From: Trichopria drosophilae
Taxonomy: Eukaryota; Arthropoda; Insecta; Hymenoptera; Diapriidae
Direction of reading: 5' to 3'
NCBI GenBank assembly: GCA_030407085.1
Contig: CM059582.1
Location: forward strand, 75,024,001-75,088,000
DNA length: 64,000 nt
The translations under genes and the position numbers were made by a program. The notes under the pieces were generated by a model. It saw nothing but the letters and a program-made list of their open reading frames with translations, ran no database searches and had not been told where the DNA came from. Each line of letters opens with the position of its first letter. Position 1 is the first letter of the stretch. This document shows, piece by piece, positions 21,255 to 32,363 of the stretch.

Positions 21255-22587
21255 AAATCTAAAACTAAACGAAAATTTCAGTTATCAACAAAAATAACAA
21301 ATATCACATAGCACTGCCAGTAACATCGAAATTAGGAGAAAGCCAATTAATAATAGAGAGAAATATCAAAAAACTCATAAAAAAGCTCAAAAACAAAGTA
21401 AATTTACTGCAATTATCCACAATTAGCATATCAAAATCAAATGAGATAAAAGGAATTAATTGGGAAACTATCATAAAAATAATCGAAAAACAATTCAAAA
21501 ACTCGAATACAAAAATAATAATATGCAATGGAAATATAATACATGCATACATCAAAGATCGACCGGGAATAATAAGGGAATTACACTCAACACCAATAGG
21601 AGGACATAAAGGCATCGGTAAAACTCTGAAAAGAATAAAACAACGATATTTTTGGGAAAACATGAAATCAGACATAGAAACATTCATCCAAAATTGCAAA
21701 TCTTGCCAACTAAAAAAATTAACCAGAGTAAAAACTAAACAACCAATGATTATATCAGATACTCCTAAACAAGCAATGGATATAGTAATTCCAAATAACA
21801 AAACAGAAGACGGCTATGAAAATATACTAACTATTTAAGATAACTTAACGAAATATTTGATAGCGATTTCACTAAGAGAAGCAACATCTTCAGATATCGC
21901 CGAAGCATTAGTAAAACGGTTAATTTGTACGTTCGGTTCACCAAAAATACTAACTGATCAAGGCACAAATTTCTTAAGCAAAGTTATGAAACAAATAGAA
22001 AAAATTTTTAATATCAAACATATAAAAACTACAGCATTTCATCCACAATCTAATGGTCACTCGAACGTTCACACTACGTAATCAAAGAATACATTAAACA
22101 TTTTTCAAATAAATACATCGATTGGGATAAATGGTTAGAACTCGCAACTTTCTCATACAACACTAGTATCCATGAAGGAACAAAATATACCCCATTTGAA
22201 CTAATGTTTGGAAGAATAGCTAAATTACCGTCTCAAAAAGCTATAAAAGATACGACCCAAATAACGTACAGCGACTACATTCAACAGTTAGCTACCAAAT
22301 TATATGACACACAAGAACACGCAAGAAAAAACCAAATATCTGCAAAAACAAAATCAAAATCAAAATATTATTATGACAGAAAAATAAATCCACTAAAATT
22401 AGAAATAGCAAATTTAGTATTTTTACAAAAAAATCATAAAACCGGTAAACTAGATGATGAATATCAAGGTCCTTTCGAAGTTTTACAAGTGTTTGAAAAT
22501 GGAAACGTTAAAATTAAAATAAAAAATGAGGAAAGAATAGTACACTCGCATAGGCTTAACATTTCCAAAATAAGAAGTAATAAATAG
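21255..22587 (+). pseudogene. Gypsy integrase
   Basis: HHCC zinc-binding region: HSTPIGGHKGIGKTLKRIK...CKSCQLKK (about 21586-21716). The catalytic core has MDIVIPNN (first Asp, 21779), a stop at 21836, then KILTDQGTNF (second Asp) and HPQSNGHS. A frameshift near 22060 separates this from the segment with the catalytic Glu (SLERSHYVIKEY) and FSYNTSIHEGTKYTPFELMFGR. The C-terminal SH3-like part is in 22204-22587 (FLQKNHKTGKLDDEYQGPFEVLQ). The DDE residues are all present, but stop and shift break the protein. Confidence 0.85.
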
Positions 22588-23096
22588 GCAAATTATCCTC
22601 ACTTTTGTTCATGACATAAAACAATAAATAAATAATAATCTTTTCCAAAGAGAGAAAAGAAAACAAGCAAGCAAAATTAGCAAACCTTAAGAATAAAACT
22701 GCAAAATAAATACGACAATGGATTATATGAAAATATTGTTGATCTTGACATATTCAATGTGTGCAACAGCATTCATAGCATTTAATCGTGGAAGCGAAAA
22801 ACACTAAAATAAGAGATGAACCTTACATTCTTTCCCATATTTTTCTTAGATACTTTTTTTCCCCTATAACAAAATTTTGCAAAGACAATCAAATTTTCTA
22901 TGAAATTATATTTACCTTTAACAAGCAATTATTCAAGACAAAATACAATATTTTTGTTATAACAATTTTTACTTTTTTTCATAAAATAATGAAACAATAT
23001 TTCATTTAGTCGCGGAAGTACTTCCAAATAGAAAGGAATAATTAAAAGAAGGGAATATACATACATACAATAAAAATAATTATTGAAACGAATTCG
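22588..23096 (+). other. AT-rich region after integrase; no clear env
   Basis: Where errantiviruses carry env. A 24-codon frame at 22717-22791 (MDYMKILLILTYSMCATAF) looks like a signal peptide but stops at once; 22788-23009 is open yet resembles nothing known to me. An envelope remnant is possible but not supported. Confidence 0.4.
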
Positions 23097-24060
23097 CATG
23101 TGAATGCAAGAAAATTAACGAATTAACTACATATAGTAACACAGAAAAAAAGATAACAAAAAGAAAATACGAAATAATTATCAAAAATATACCACATGGC
23201 AAAACAAAAACAAAAGAGAATAAAAAAAAACGAAAAGAATAATGAATTCAAGCTGGGGAAATGCGAGATTGTTAATTTCCAAAGAATCTTTTTTTAAGTA
23301 AACGATATTTTGCCGTTAAGTTAGCCTTGCCACAAAATAGTGGAGTGCAAATATCACATACTAGACAGTGCAAAAGTGACAATAAAATACTCGCCGTTAA
23401 GTTAGCCTTGCCACAATATGGTGGAGAGCGAGATGTCATGCACTTGGAAAATTGACAAATAACGAATTTGTCTTGTTTGAAAGTCATTTATCTTGACTTT
23501 TTAATTATTAACGAATACCAAAAGTATTAACACAATAATTATTTCAAGCACAGATTAATAAAAATATAAAAATTCTGACAACACAATAAAGTATTATTGT
23601 CATCCCAAACGGCACTATTTTCCTAACCTCTGCTTCGCATGCGCATGCAACAAAGTTAACGAATTAACTACATTTTTGTTACATATCACAAGAAATTGAA
23701 AATATTTATATAACAAAAGAAAATATCAAATAATTATCAAAAATAACAAATGACAAAAACGAAAAGAATAATGAATTTAAACGAGGGAAATACCAGATTG
23801 TTAATTTCCAAAGAATCTCTTATTTGAAAGTAAACGATATTTCTCCGTTAAGTTAGCCTTGCCACAAAAGAGTGAAGTGCGTATATCACATACTAGACAG
23901 TGCAAAAGTCACAATAAAATACTCGCCGTTAAGTTAGCCTTGCCACAATATGGTGGAGAGCGAGATAACATGCACTTGGAAAATTGACAAATATCAAGTT
24001 TGTCTTGTTTTAAGATCGTTTATCTTAAGTTTTTAACAAATTATAATCATTACAAGCAAA
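23097..24060 (+). repeat. Two tandem ~540-bp repeats, each with an inner duplicated 23-mer
   Basis: Unit 1 about 23097-23636, unit 2 about 23637-24060 (shorter). Both start gcatg..gcaa and include attaacgaattaactacat. Within each, ccgttaagttagccttgcca occurs twice 80 bp apart (23314, 23394; 23847, 23927). No coding potential. Lies between integrase and the 3' LTR. Confidence 0.82.
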
Positions 24061-24194
24061 TTTTATTTTTGATCACGTAAAATACATTCCTTTTTTTTAA
24101 CCTTCCTAATTTTTATTTCAAAATTATTTTTGTCTTTACTTCAGGATTCCTTATAAGCTAATGATTTAACCACTACAATAGTCCACTATATATA

Positions 24195-24950
24195 CAGGGT
24201 CATCGAAAAGTATCGGACCCCCCTAATATCTTCAGTTAGAATGCACTTAGGAGAAAATGTCCAATAGCAAAGTTGTATGGTTTCAAGCGGGGAGTAAGAT
24301 GATGACCTTGACATTGACCTTGACCATGTCCTTCAAGGTCATTTCAAGGTCAATCTTATTTTATTAAATAGAACCCCCTACATTTTATTACATATTCTTA
24401 TAGCTTATCTCGAGAGCTTTCCAAAACACTATAATAAAATATTTTTTTATTAAATACTTTTTGAGATATAAAGGTTTGAAGTTAACAATTTTTTGACACA
24501 AAATGTAGAATATCTTGTAAAATATTATTTAGTTTTCAGTAATCATAACCATAATACTTTTGTGCGCAGAATAATGAGACCAATTAATTGGTTTAAAGAA
24601 AATACTCGCACACCAATCTTGCCTTAACTGGTCGGACTCGCACACCACTTAACAAATTGTTAACTTCAAAACTTTATAACTCAAAAAGTACTTAATAAAA
24701 AAATATTTTATTATAGTGTTTTGGAAATCTCTCGAGATAAGCTATAAGAATATGCAATAAAATGTAGGGGGTTCTATTTAAAAAAATAAGATTGACCTTG
24801 AAATGACCTTGAAGGACATGGTCAAGGTCAAAGTCAAGGTCATCATCTTACTCCCCGCTTGAAACCATACAACTTTGCTATTGGACATTTTCTCCTAAGT
24901 GCATTCTAACTGAAGATATTAGGGGGGTCCGATACTTTTCGATGACCCTG
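24195..24950. mobile_element. Palindromic MITE (foldback, CAGGGTCATCG termini)
   Basis: 756 bp. Left arm 24195-~24500 and right arm ~24650-24950 are inverted copies; the outer ends read cagggtcatcgaaaagtatc and its complement. TATA flanks both ends, consistent with a TA target as in Tc1/mariner elements; the superfamily is inference. A 150-bp middle separates the arms. No coding sequence. Each arm carries four perfect TCAAGGTCA words (24303, 24315, 24333, 24344; 24793, 24804, 24822, 24834, in both orientations). Confidence 0.85.
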
Positions 24951-25396
24951 TATATATATGACAGGAAATCCGCCGGCTATATTAGAAATATTCAACCTCA
25001 CATTGTTAAAACGCTGCGAAAATTGTTTATGCTTTTTTTTTTCTATCACTACATATGCCAATCGTTAAGAATAATCATACCGTATACACAGCGATAACAC
25101 ACATATATCGTGGAAAACGTAAATATAGTAACAATTCATGTATATAAACTTCAAGAAGGAGCATCATGTAAAATATTGTACAATCTTCAAAATAATGTAA
25201 AACAATTACCAATAAGTGAAAACTTCCAAACACCATGCTATTATTTTTACTACTAATTCGTGCAATAAGCGATTAGCGATTGAATGATAAGCGACTTGAC
25301 ATTTCATGAAAAATACAAAATAATGTATCAGCGTCAATACAAATTGTAACACGATTCCTTAGCGTGAGCACAGAACATTGGAGGGCCAACGTTCGA
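24951..25396 (+). other. Gypsy 3' untranslated region
   Basis: AT-rich, no open frame. Contains tcctaagaat-type unique sequence only; it leads into the polypurine tract. Nothing else recognised. Confidence 0.5.
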
Positions 25397-25398
25397 CC

Positions 25399-25409
25399 AA
25401 GGTGGGGGG
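25399..25409 (+). promoter_or_regulatory. Gypsy polypurine tract
   Basis: aaggtgggggg directly upstream of the TGTTACG start of the 3' LTR, the place where plus-strand DNA synthesis is primed. Confidence 0.8.
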
Positions 25410-27002
25410 TGTTACGTCTTCGTAACTAACGGAATTAACCAATTTTCGGTATACATACAAACATCAAAAAATATCGTAATTATATGTCGGCACCGGACAA
25501 ACGAGTCAGTTTCTTACAATGTAACCTTCAAACCACATAGACGAAGCGTATTAGAATGTACCCGGTTCAAATAGAATTTTATTTAAACCGTTATTAGCCA
25601 TAAATCAGAAGACGGCTCACATCGCTTAAGTCGTAAAAATCATTTTACATTAGCGTAATTCTCGTCTCTTCCAAAATTTACGATATTGAGGACGTAACTC
25701 TCAAGCTACCTGTTTTTAACTTTTCTTAAAAAACATAAACAGAGAAAACGGGTACATTCTAACGGGCTATCTATAGCAATCATTTTTAGTTAATGTATTT
25801 TTCCTCCTTGGCCCATTTCCAAAAAACCTGTCCAACATACAAATCCACCACCTTTAAAATAGAGGGGGAGTACTCAAAGCGGGGATAAGAAAATCATGGA
25901 CCACCATAAATACAGGCACACCGAGAGCATCGCAGTCCATTTTTTAGTTTCACGGGACATAGAAAAAAAGGAAGGACAACTCCTCTATAACCACCGAGAT
26001 CGCTTCGGTCGATTTTTTTAAGTTTGCGAGTTATTGAGCCAAAGGGAAGGCCAACTCCAATTTTCGAGCCAACAAAAAAGGACTTCGGGATCAGACCCAA
26101 AAGGGAAAGAGGACCATCAACCCGAACCTACTATTTCCAGTCCGAAGAGAGGTCCATCAAAAACTTAGTGTAAGTATAAGTTTCCCTCTTATATAATTTT
26201 TATCCAACCACCTCCCTTCTTTCCTACTTTTCCTTCGTGACATAGCGGGTCGGCCTGCGAAATCACGCCAACTCCTTTCCTTTTCGCGACATAGCGGGTC
26301 GGCCTGCGAAATCACATCCTCTTTTCCTTTCGTGGCATAGCGGGTAGGCCTGCGAAACCACAACCCTCTTCCCTCCTACCTATTGCATAAAAGCCACAGA
26401 GACGAAGTCGCCCCTCTCACGCGACTACTACTTTTTGGTCCTATAAATTCTCTCTTTTTTTCCCTTCCCCTAGACTTCGCGTTTTCCCTCTCACCTCCTA
26501 AACTCATTATACCATAATTTTTTCCATTTTCGTTTATCATCTTCCCTAATAAATAAACATTATATTTTTTTTATAGTGAAACGCCGCCGAGGAGGACAAA
26601 GGGTCCAACGCCAAAAATTGGCAAAGGCTCTCCACCTCGCCCGAGAGGAAATAGACTCGCGGGCTGCCAAACCACTATCCCCAAAGAAAACTCCTCTTCC
26701 GTTCCCTTTTCCCCCTCGCCCGGTCATTCCGCTACCTTCTCCCAAGGAATTATTTCCTAATTTATTCATCCCTTTTCCCCCTCTTCCAACAACTCCTCTA
26801 CCCACACCGGAACAATTGTTTGGAAAACAAAGATAAATTGATTGATCAAATAAACCGTTTCCTCATTTTACCCTTATTTCCGACTTTCCTGTGTTGATTA
26901 GTAGCCCTCACTCACCTAAAGAACCCAGTAATTCTACTGAGTTACACGCCCATGTTACTGTTCAGTTACTATCTCTTTCGAGATATTCACTGGGTCGTAA
27001 CA
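25410..27002 (+). repeat. Gypsy 3' LTR
   Basis: About 1.59 kb, near-identical to 2541-4234 except for two fewer minisatellite units and scattered single-base changes. Ends CGTAACA, then TATATA of the target. Confidence 0.9.
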
Positions 27003-27086
27003 TATATAAGCATAGGATTTAATGTACTTTTACTCCCAGCCTGTCATATGTGAAGCGATATAAAGAAAGGCACATAAAAATAAAAA

Positions 27087-27762
27087 AATTGAGGGTCTGG
27101 ATGCAATAACGGGATGAAAAAATGTTCATGTTAATCCAAGTAGTATTTAATAAGTTGTGTCGGTTTTAACATGCTACCGGCAAGCGCGCCGCTAAACGCA
27201 CAATAGACCGAGAGAAACCGGCACAAGTTAAACACTAATACTTGGATTAACATGACATTTTTCAGAAAACATTAACAAACCCTAATAAACAACTTTCTCA
27301 CTGGAACTTTTTCGAACTTGGATTAAAATTCGCCAGATAAACGAAGCCCCTAAATATATCACAAGTCGTTTTGAGGATATTTGCGGAAAACATTTTTATT
27401 ATTTTAAGATTTTTAATTCTTTTTTTTTTTAAGATTTTTAATTCTTTTTTTTTTAAGATTTTCGAAATTTTCTTTTTCGTTAGACGCGAAAAACTCTTGC
27501 GATCACGTTGATTTTTTTTTGTTTGCCAAATTCTTAAATACGCCTTTACTACCGCTAGCTGAAGTGAAAAAATATTGAAATTATGCATTATATGAAACCG
27601 ACGTTTTTGACGTTCATTTAAAAAACTATAAAATTTGAACAATTTTTCAATCCGAGCATTTTGAAAATTGGTCATTTGGACAATATATACTTTTCCAGCA
27701 AAATCCGCGCGCATTTCGTTATTGCATCCAGACCATCCAGACCATCCAGACCCTCAATTATA
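27087..27762. mobile_element. Short inverted-repeat DNA element, non-autonomous
   Basis: Termini aattgagggtctggatgcaa (27087) and its complement at the right end, where the motif catccagac is expanded to three tandem copies (27725-27752). Inner inverted pair: catgttaatccaagta (27129) against tacttggattaacatg (27238). Contains a duplicated aagatttttaattc segment near 27410-27445. No transposase. The open minus frame 27298-27714 has no recognisable motif. Confidence 0.6.
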
Positions 27763-28389
27763 GGTTATGTTTGTACTTTTTGGATTGCAAATACATAAAG
27801 AATAACACTAACACAAACATACCATTAAAATAATTTAGTTCTCTTTTTTTCATATTTCATTAATTCTTCTAAGTTTCAATCATTAAATACGTTAAATAGG
27901 AAATTATTCTAGTACACAATTTTCAGTGTACAAAAAGAAGATTAATTATTTCTTGTTGTTTCGTCACCAGAACACTAATTGATCGATTTGCTTTCATTGC
28001 CTCTTGTACTACATGCAACCAACATACAACACTGTACTACTTTTTATGAACATTTAACAATATTACTACATGTATGACATTAAAAGCAGGCGATACCGCT
28101 ACTAGAATGACAGCAAGCAAGGTTGGATCGTGGAGGAAGTAATAATATTTTTTCACCAACCAATGAGCGATCCGTTACTGCCAGCCGCCATATTGTCGAA
28201 TTTTAGCGCGAAATACAAATCATAGAGTCACAAAGATTGGCGATTTTCGTGTACTATAAAAGAAAGAAGCTTTCATGCGTCCTAAAGCATGACAGAAAGC
28301 GGGAAAAGTGGGATAATTTCGCGATTCTAATGGATTTTTAAGACTTGCATGCAACCTTTCCGATTTTTTTTTTAAAGGAATATTTCATA
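27763..28389. other. AT-rich intergenic sequence
   Basis: No gene, repeat or RNA recognised in this stretch. Confidence 0.5.
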
Positions 28390-28550
28390 CTTTATTATTT
28401 GGTTTGCGGCCGGGCCCCCTAGACTCCGGGCCCTGGGGAATTTACCCCTGCTGCCCCCCCCCACCCCTCTTGTCGGGCCTACAGCAAATGCGCGAAATGC
28501 GCTTAAAGTTCGAGACCAGTATGCGAATACGCCTTTCGCGCACGGAGTGT
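28390..28550. other. GC-rich island in AT-rich surroundings
   Basis: Holds gcggccgggccccctagact and a C-run (28461-28472). The composition resembles the ends of some hAT elements, but no pair of termini is visible, so it is left unassigned. Confidence 0.4.
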
Positions 28551-29820
28551 AAAAAAAATTATTGAAATGTAAATTCAAAATTTCAGGTTAAACACGGCAG
28601 TTTCCGCAACTTACACAACAAGTAAACACCGTTACATTTTCGCAAAGATCAATTGATATATGAGTTTAGGAAACTTGAAATAAAATTTTAGTGATGAGTT
28701 TTACCAAACAAAATTTTATTCCAATTTTGTTGAACTCATTTGTCAACAGATCTTTACGAAATTTTAGCTTTACTCACTTCAAGTTGGGGAAACCATCGTC
28801 TTTTAACCAATAATTTGAATTAGCATATGAATAATTTTTATTACACTTTTAGGGTATATTACGACATTACCGTTACCCATAATTTACACCCGCCTTAATT
28901 ATTGAGTTAGCCAATGAAAAAATAACTAATAATTATAAAAATGTATAATATAATTTTTTTCCATCGTCAGACTTCAGTGGGGTTAACAAAAAATAGATCA
29001 TTGACTTTATTGATAAAAATGTTGATTTTTAAACTAATTTATCGATATCAAGTTAGTGACGTTATTCTTAATAGCAAATAATGTATTAGGTATTATCTAT
29101 TTAACTTATTTTTAAACTAATTCATTAATTTATTGAATCACTAACTTCATGCAACATTTTCACATGGAATTCACTGAATTCTTTTATTATAATGATTTTC
29201 TTGTTAACGCAACAGTACAAAATAGATTAAATAGTTGAAATGAAAAATCTAATAATAATGAAACTAATACCATTCATTATAGACCTTTTAATTTGTATGT
29301 TTATATTTTTTATTAGAATAATTTTGTTATGAATTAATCACTGAGATTTGACATACGAAATAGAATTTGTCAATATCTTCGAGTTCTCTAGAATTTTCAT
29401 TTTCCATTTTTGTTTGAATTCAATTAATTCAAACCGTATACTACAAAGCCTGAACGTATTATGCCAATGATCATAATTTAAAGCAATTCATTCAAAGATA
29501 ATGTACATTAAAACACAAAGATTTAAACGGCATAAATAACGTATACTATAAATTATACTATTATATACTATAAAATATAGTAATTTTGAATAAGATTGAA
29601 ACGTTCATTTTTAAACTGGAAAACTTGTGGAAAATATTCGATTAATTCTGGTTAATCAGAGCATAGTGTAAAAAGTTGGAACAACGCTCTGATTGATAGA
29701 ATTCCGAGTAGAAAAAATGAACGGTAATAATTTTCAAATTAAGACAGTTAAAAAATTGCTTAACAGTATAACGTCTAATTATAAAAAGATTTAAACATGT
29801 ATTAGAAAAATAGTATGAAA
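28551..29820. other. AT-rich intergenic sequence
   Basis: Long A/T-rich tract with local imperfect repeats of the ttattga type. No gene or RNA seen. Confidence 0.5.
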
Positions 29821-30200
29821 ATACTTACAGACAATGCGCTTGGCTTTTACAGCTACAGTTTTGCGGCCAATATCGAAGACTTCATCGACTTTGCATGTAA
29901 ATTAACGTCTTTTTTGGTCTTCTGTCTCACTTTTCCGATTTTTATTTCTCTTAAACGATTTCCATTGTTCATAAAAATACTTTAAAATTTTGACCGAACA
30001 CTGTTGTGCTTTTATAGGCTTGCCTTTGTTGCTCCATAAATTGTTCACAATGTGAACAACTTTAATTGCACTATCACTGACGCTCAATTGCAATGTTCCG
30101 TGATAATACATAAAAAGAGACAACACTTGCCTAATTGTTGGCAAATTCTGAAATTTCATGTAATACATGACCAACTAAATAAATATAAGTATAGCTTCTT
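29821..30200 (-). pseudogene. Fragment of an uncharacterised dispersed arthropod protein (LPTxRQVL...FDI type)
   Basis: Minus-strand frame 30174-29902 encodes LPTIRQVLSLFMYYH, a helical middle and KSFKRNKNRKSETEDQK. After the stop a shifted frame continues with KVDEVFDIGRK. The order (LPTxRQVL, then xKLxxxYxxWxxLxKxxxRxSET, then LDxLFDI) is what I recall from a protein family found in many copies in hemipteran, coleopteran and hymenopteran genomes, always next to transposon sequence and with no assigned function. It is broken by the frameshift and lacks the rest. A second fragment with the other end of this family lies at 31648-31853 on the opposite strand. Confidence 0.5.
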
Positions 30201-31136
30201 GTCGCCATCGCAACATGCATTATTAATATTTAAAAAAAATGTAAAACGTATAACATTATTGCAGCTAAAAACTACATGGATGACTCAATGAATAAGTAAG
30301 ATAAGCCAGTAAATCTCATACTGTGATCCTTTATTTAAATGAACTTTGTTTATATTTGCAAAAAGTACACAAATTAAGAAACATTAGTATTACAAACATA
30401 GTACGTTAATAACAACAACTTTATCTTCATATTATTTATAGTTACAATTTACATAAAGTTGTTTCTGCGTCATAAAGAAACAGAACTATAAAGAAGAGAG
30501 AGAGGGAATGGATTAGAAACAATGGAGCCACCTGTAAAAAGCCACCTGAAATACCATTGAATTCCTAGTCCACATTCCTGTAAAAAGTTAATTCCTAATA
30601 CTCATAAAAACTATAAACTAAAAAATTGACATCGATATATCTTCGTAAAATAATTAAAATAAAACGATACACGTGTTTGCTCATTTTATGCCTGGGACTT
30701 GTAAAAAACACTTACAGAGATTTAAAAAAGGTCAAGAAGTGTTCGAATTATAAAAGAATGTACCATCAAAGGGTTCAATGCTTTAAATAAATCTCCGATA
30801 ATACTCTAATTACACCCATCTTCTTAATCCGTGCGCCCCCTTTATAATTTATCATTTTTATTATTGACTCTAGATGCAACATTCTAGACTCTTGATTCAG
30901 CGACTTAAAACTATCAAAATCATTTTGAAACACATTAAACTATCGAAAACGAAACGAAAAATTTTTTTTAAATGTAACACATAATAGCAGGACTTGTGTG
31001 TATGCATTGAAGATCCAATAAAATATTCGACATTCATTTTTTGCTGAATTTATTGATTTAGAAGTAAATTTAATAATTTATTACCGCTTCAATTATTCTT
31101 TATCAATTTACTGAATTTTAAGTGAATTATCCGATC
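30201..31136. other. AT-rich intergenic sequence
   Basis: No coding or RNA feature seen; only short open frames without motif. Confidence 0.5.
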
Positions 31137-31245
31137 AGTCTGTAAAACAGCTATTGCTGTGACTCGCCCTTTGGCATTTTTGTATTATTTATATCTTGTA
31201 TTCGTTTTTGTAATTGCCAATAAAGCCGTGATTATTATTATAATT
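31137..31245 (+). repeat. Probable LINE 3'-end relic
   Basis: The sequence ctgtaaaacagctattgctg, then a T-rich stretch, aataaag and an ATT-repeat tail looks like the 3' end of a LINE whose body was truncated on insertion. Based on form only. Confidence 0.4.
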
Positions 31246-31433
31246 AAATAATTCTTGACCATTTCATTGATTTTTTCATCAATTTACTGATTTTATAATT
31301 TATTGACCAAATTTTTAGCAGCCTGAAAGATTCTAAATCGATTTATTGATTATTTGCTAAATTTACAGATTTTTAAATGAATGTAATAATTTCTTACAAC
31401 TGTAAAAACATATACCTGAATCTTTTCAGATTT

Positions 31434-32150
31434 TTTGGCGGTCTTTTCTCATTTTGACCTCCAAATGCCCTTGAAAAATGCGTGAGCGCATTAAAAAGAA
31501 AGCCAAACGAAACGAAACATCTATCTACAATTACAATTTGGTCCACGATAGATTTGGAGTTTTTCATAAATTGAGAGAGCTTGGATTTGTTTACCAAACT
31601 CGGTATAGAATCCGACTTTGTTAGTGTCGACCCGTCATTATGAAAGAATACAGAGAGCTTCCAACGTGGACGTCAATCACTGAAGACACCGCAGGTGGTC
31701 AACGACGTTGCAGAACGAGGCGTGGCACTGTTGCAAAAGTTTAATGAAACCTTAACCAAAAACGAAGAACAAAAACAGTATTTATTGCAAGTTGTCTCTG
31801 AACACCGCAAACAAATACCCAATTGTAAAAAAAAAAGTTTTGAAAAAATATGATGTTACTTTCTCGTATTTATGCGTCTGATATGTACTGTACACTTTGG
31901 TCCATTAATCTTGTACAATTTAAAAAAAATTGGCGGTCTTTTCTCAATTTGACTTACAAATGCCCGTGACCCTGGCATGAAGGAGATAGAGGGACCCCGG
32001 ATTCAGATTCAGTAATACCAAAAACATTTACATAAATTTTTGCAGATTTGTTTGCGGAATTTTCTCAATTTGACCTTCAAATGCCCTTAATCCTGACGTG
32101 ATGGAGACAAACGGACCCTGGATTCGGATTCAGCGATGAAAAATACATTT
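31434..32150 (+). repeat. Dispersed ~110-bp repeat, three copies
   Basis: Copies at about 31434-31480 (partial), 31931-32035 and 32050-32150. All contain ttttctcaatttgaccttca followed by aatgcc, and the last two also gaccc..gattc..attcagcga. The 31648-31853 protein fragment lies between copies one and two. Confidence 0.65.
31648..31853 (+). pseudogene. Fragment of an uncharacterised dispersed arthropod protein (AERGVALLQ type)
   Basis: An open stretch of about 65 codons ending in TGA at 31851. It reads VVNDVAERGVALLQKFNET, then LTKNEEQKQYLLQVVSEHRK and a Lys-rich end. I recall this (V..VAERxxxLIQxF, EEQKQFLLQVV) as the C-terminal signature of the same repeated arthropod family seen on the minus strand at 29821-30200. 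Function unknown; probably mobile or amplified. There is no ATG, so this is a fragment. Confidence 0.55.
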
Positions 32151-32363
32151 AGTCACACCTGTGGAGTCCACGTATATTGGTTTTTTGAATTTGTGGTACT
32201 GTAATTTCTTACCGTTTTAATGATTTTTGTATCACTTTACTGTTTTTATAATTTATTGAACAATTTTTAGTAGCTTTAACATATTTTAATCGATTTATCC
32301 TATTTTATGTTCATTTGTTTTAATGAAATTAACAAAGTATTTGTTTTATTAAATTATATAGAC

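Larger units (their letters stand above)
2541..27002 (+). mobile_element. Ty3/gypsy LTR retrotransposon, with two nested LINEs
   Basis: The two LTRs (2541-4234, 25410-27002) begin TGTTACG and end CGTAACA, are nearly identical, and are flanked by TATATA on both sides, the target preference known for gypsy/errantivirus-like elements. Gene order is gag, two zinc knuckles, protease, RT, RNase H, integrase, the usual Ty3/gypsy order. The pol gene is interrupted by LINE A (7972-18449), which itself carries LINE B. Without these the element is about 14 kb, long for a gypsy, because of unusual linker and 3' segments. gag and pol carry stops and single-base frameshifts, several in runs of A, and the RT active site is altered, so it is defective. 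The high LTR similarity suggests a fairly recent insertion. No convincing envelope gene is visible. Confidence 0.9.

Noticed and set aside
22717..22791. Start of an envelope gene with signal peptide
   Set aside because: Only 24 codons before a stop and nothing envelope-like follows.
27298..27714. Minus-strand 138-codon frame
   Set aside because: Lysine-rich from repeated A/T tracts in a non-autonomous DNA element; no domain.
28372..28578. Minus-strand 68-codon frame in the GC-rich island
   Set aside because: Low-complexity Gly/Arg/Pro composition with no motif.
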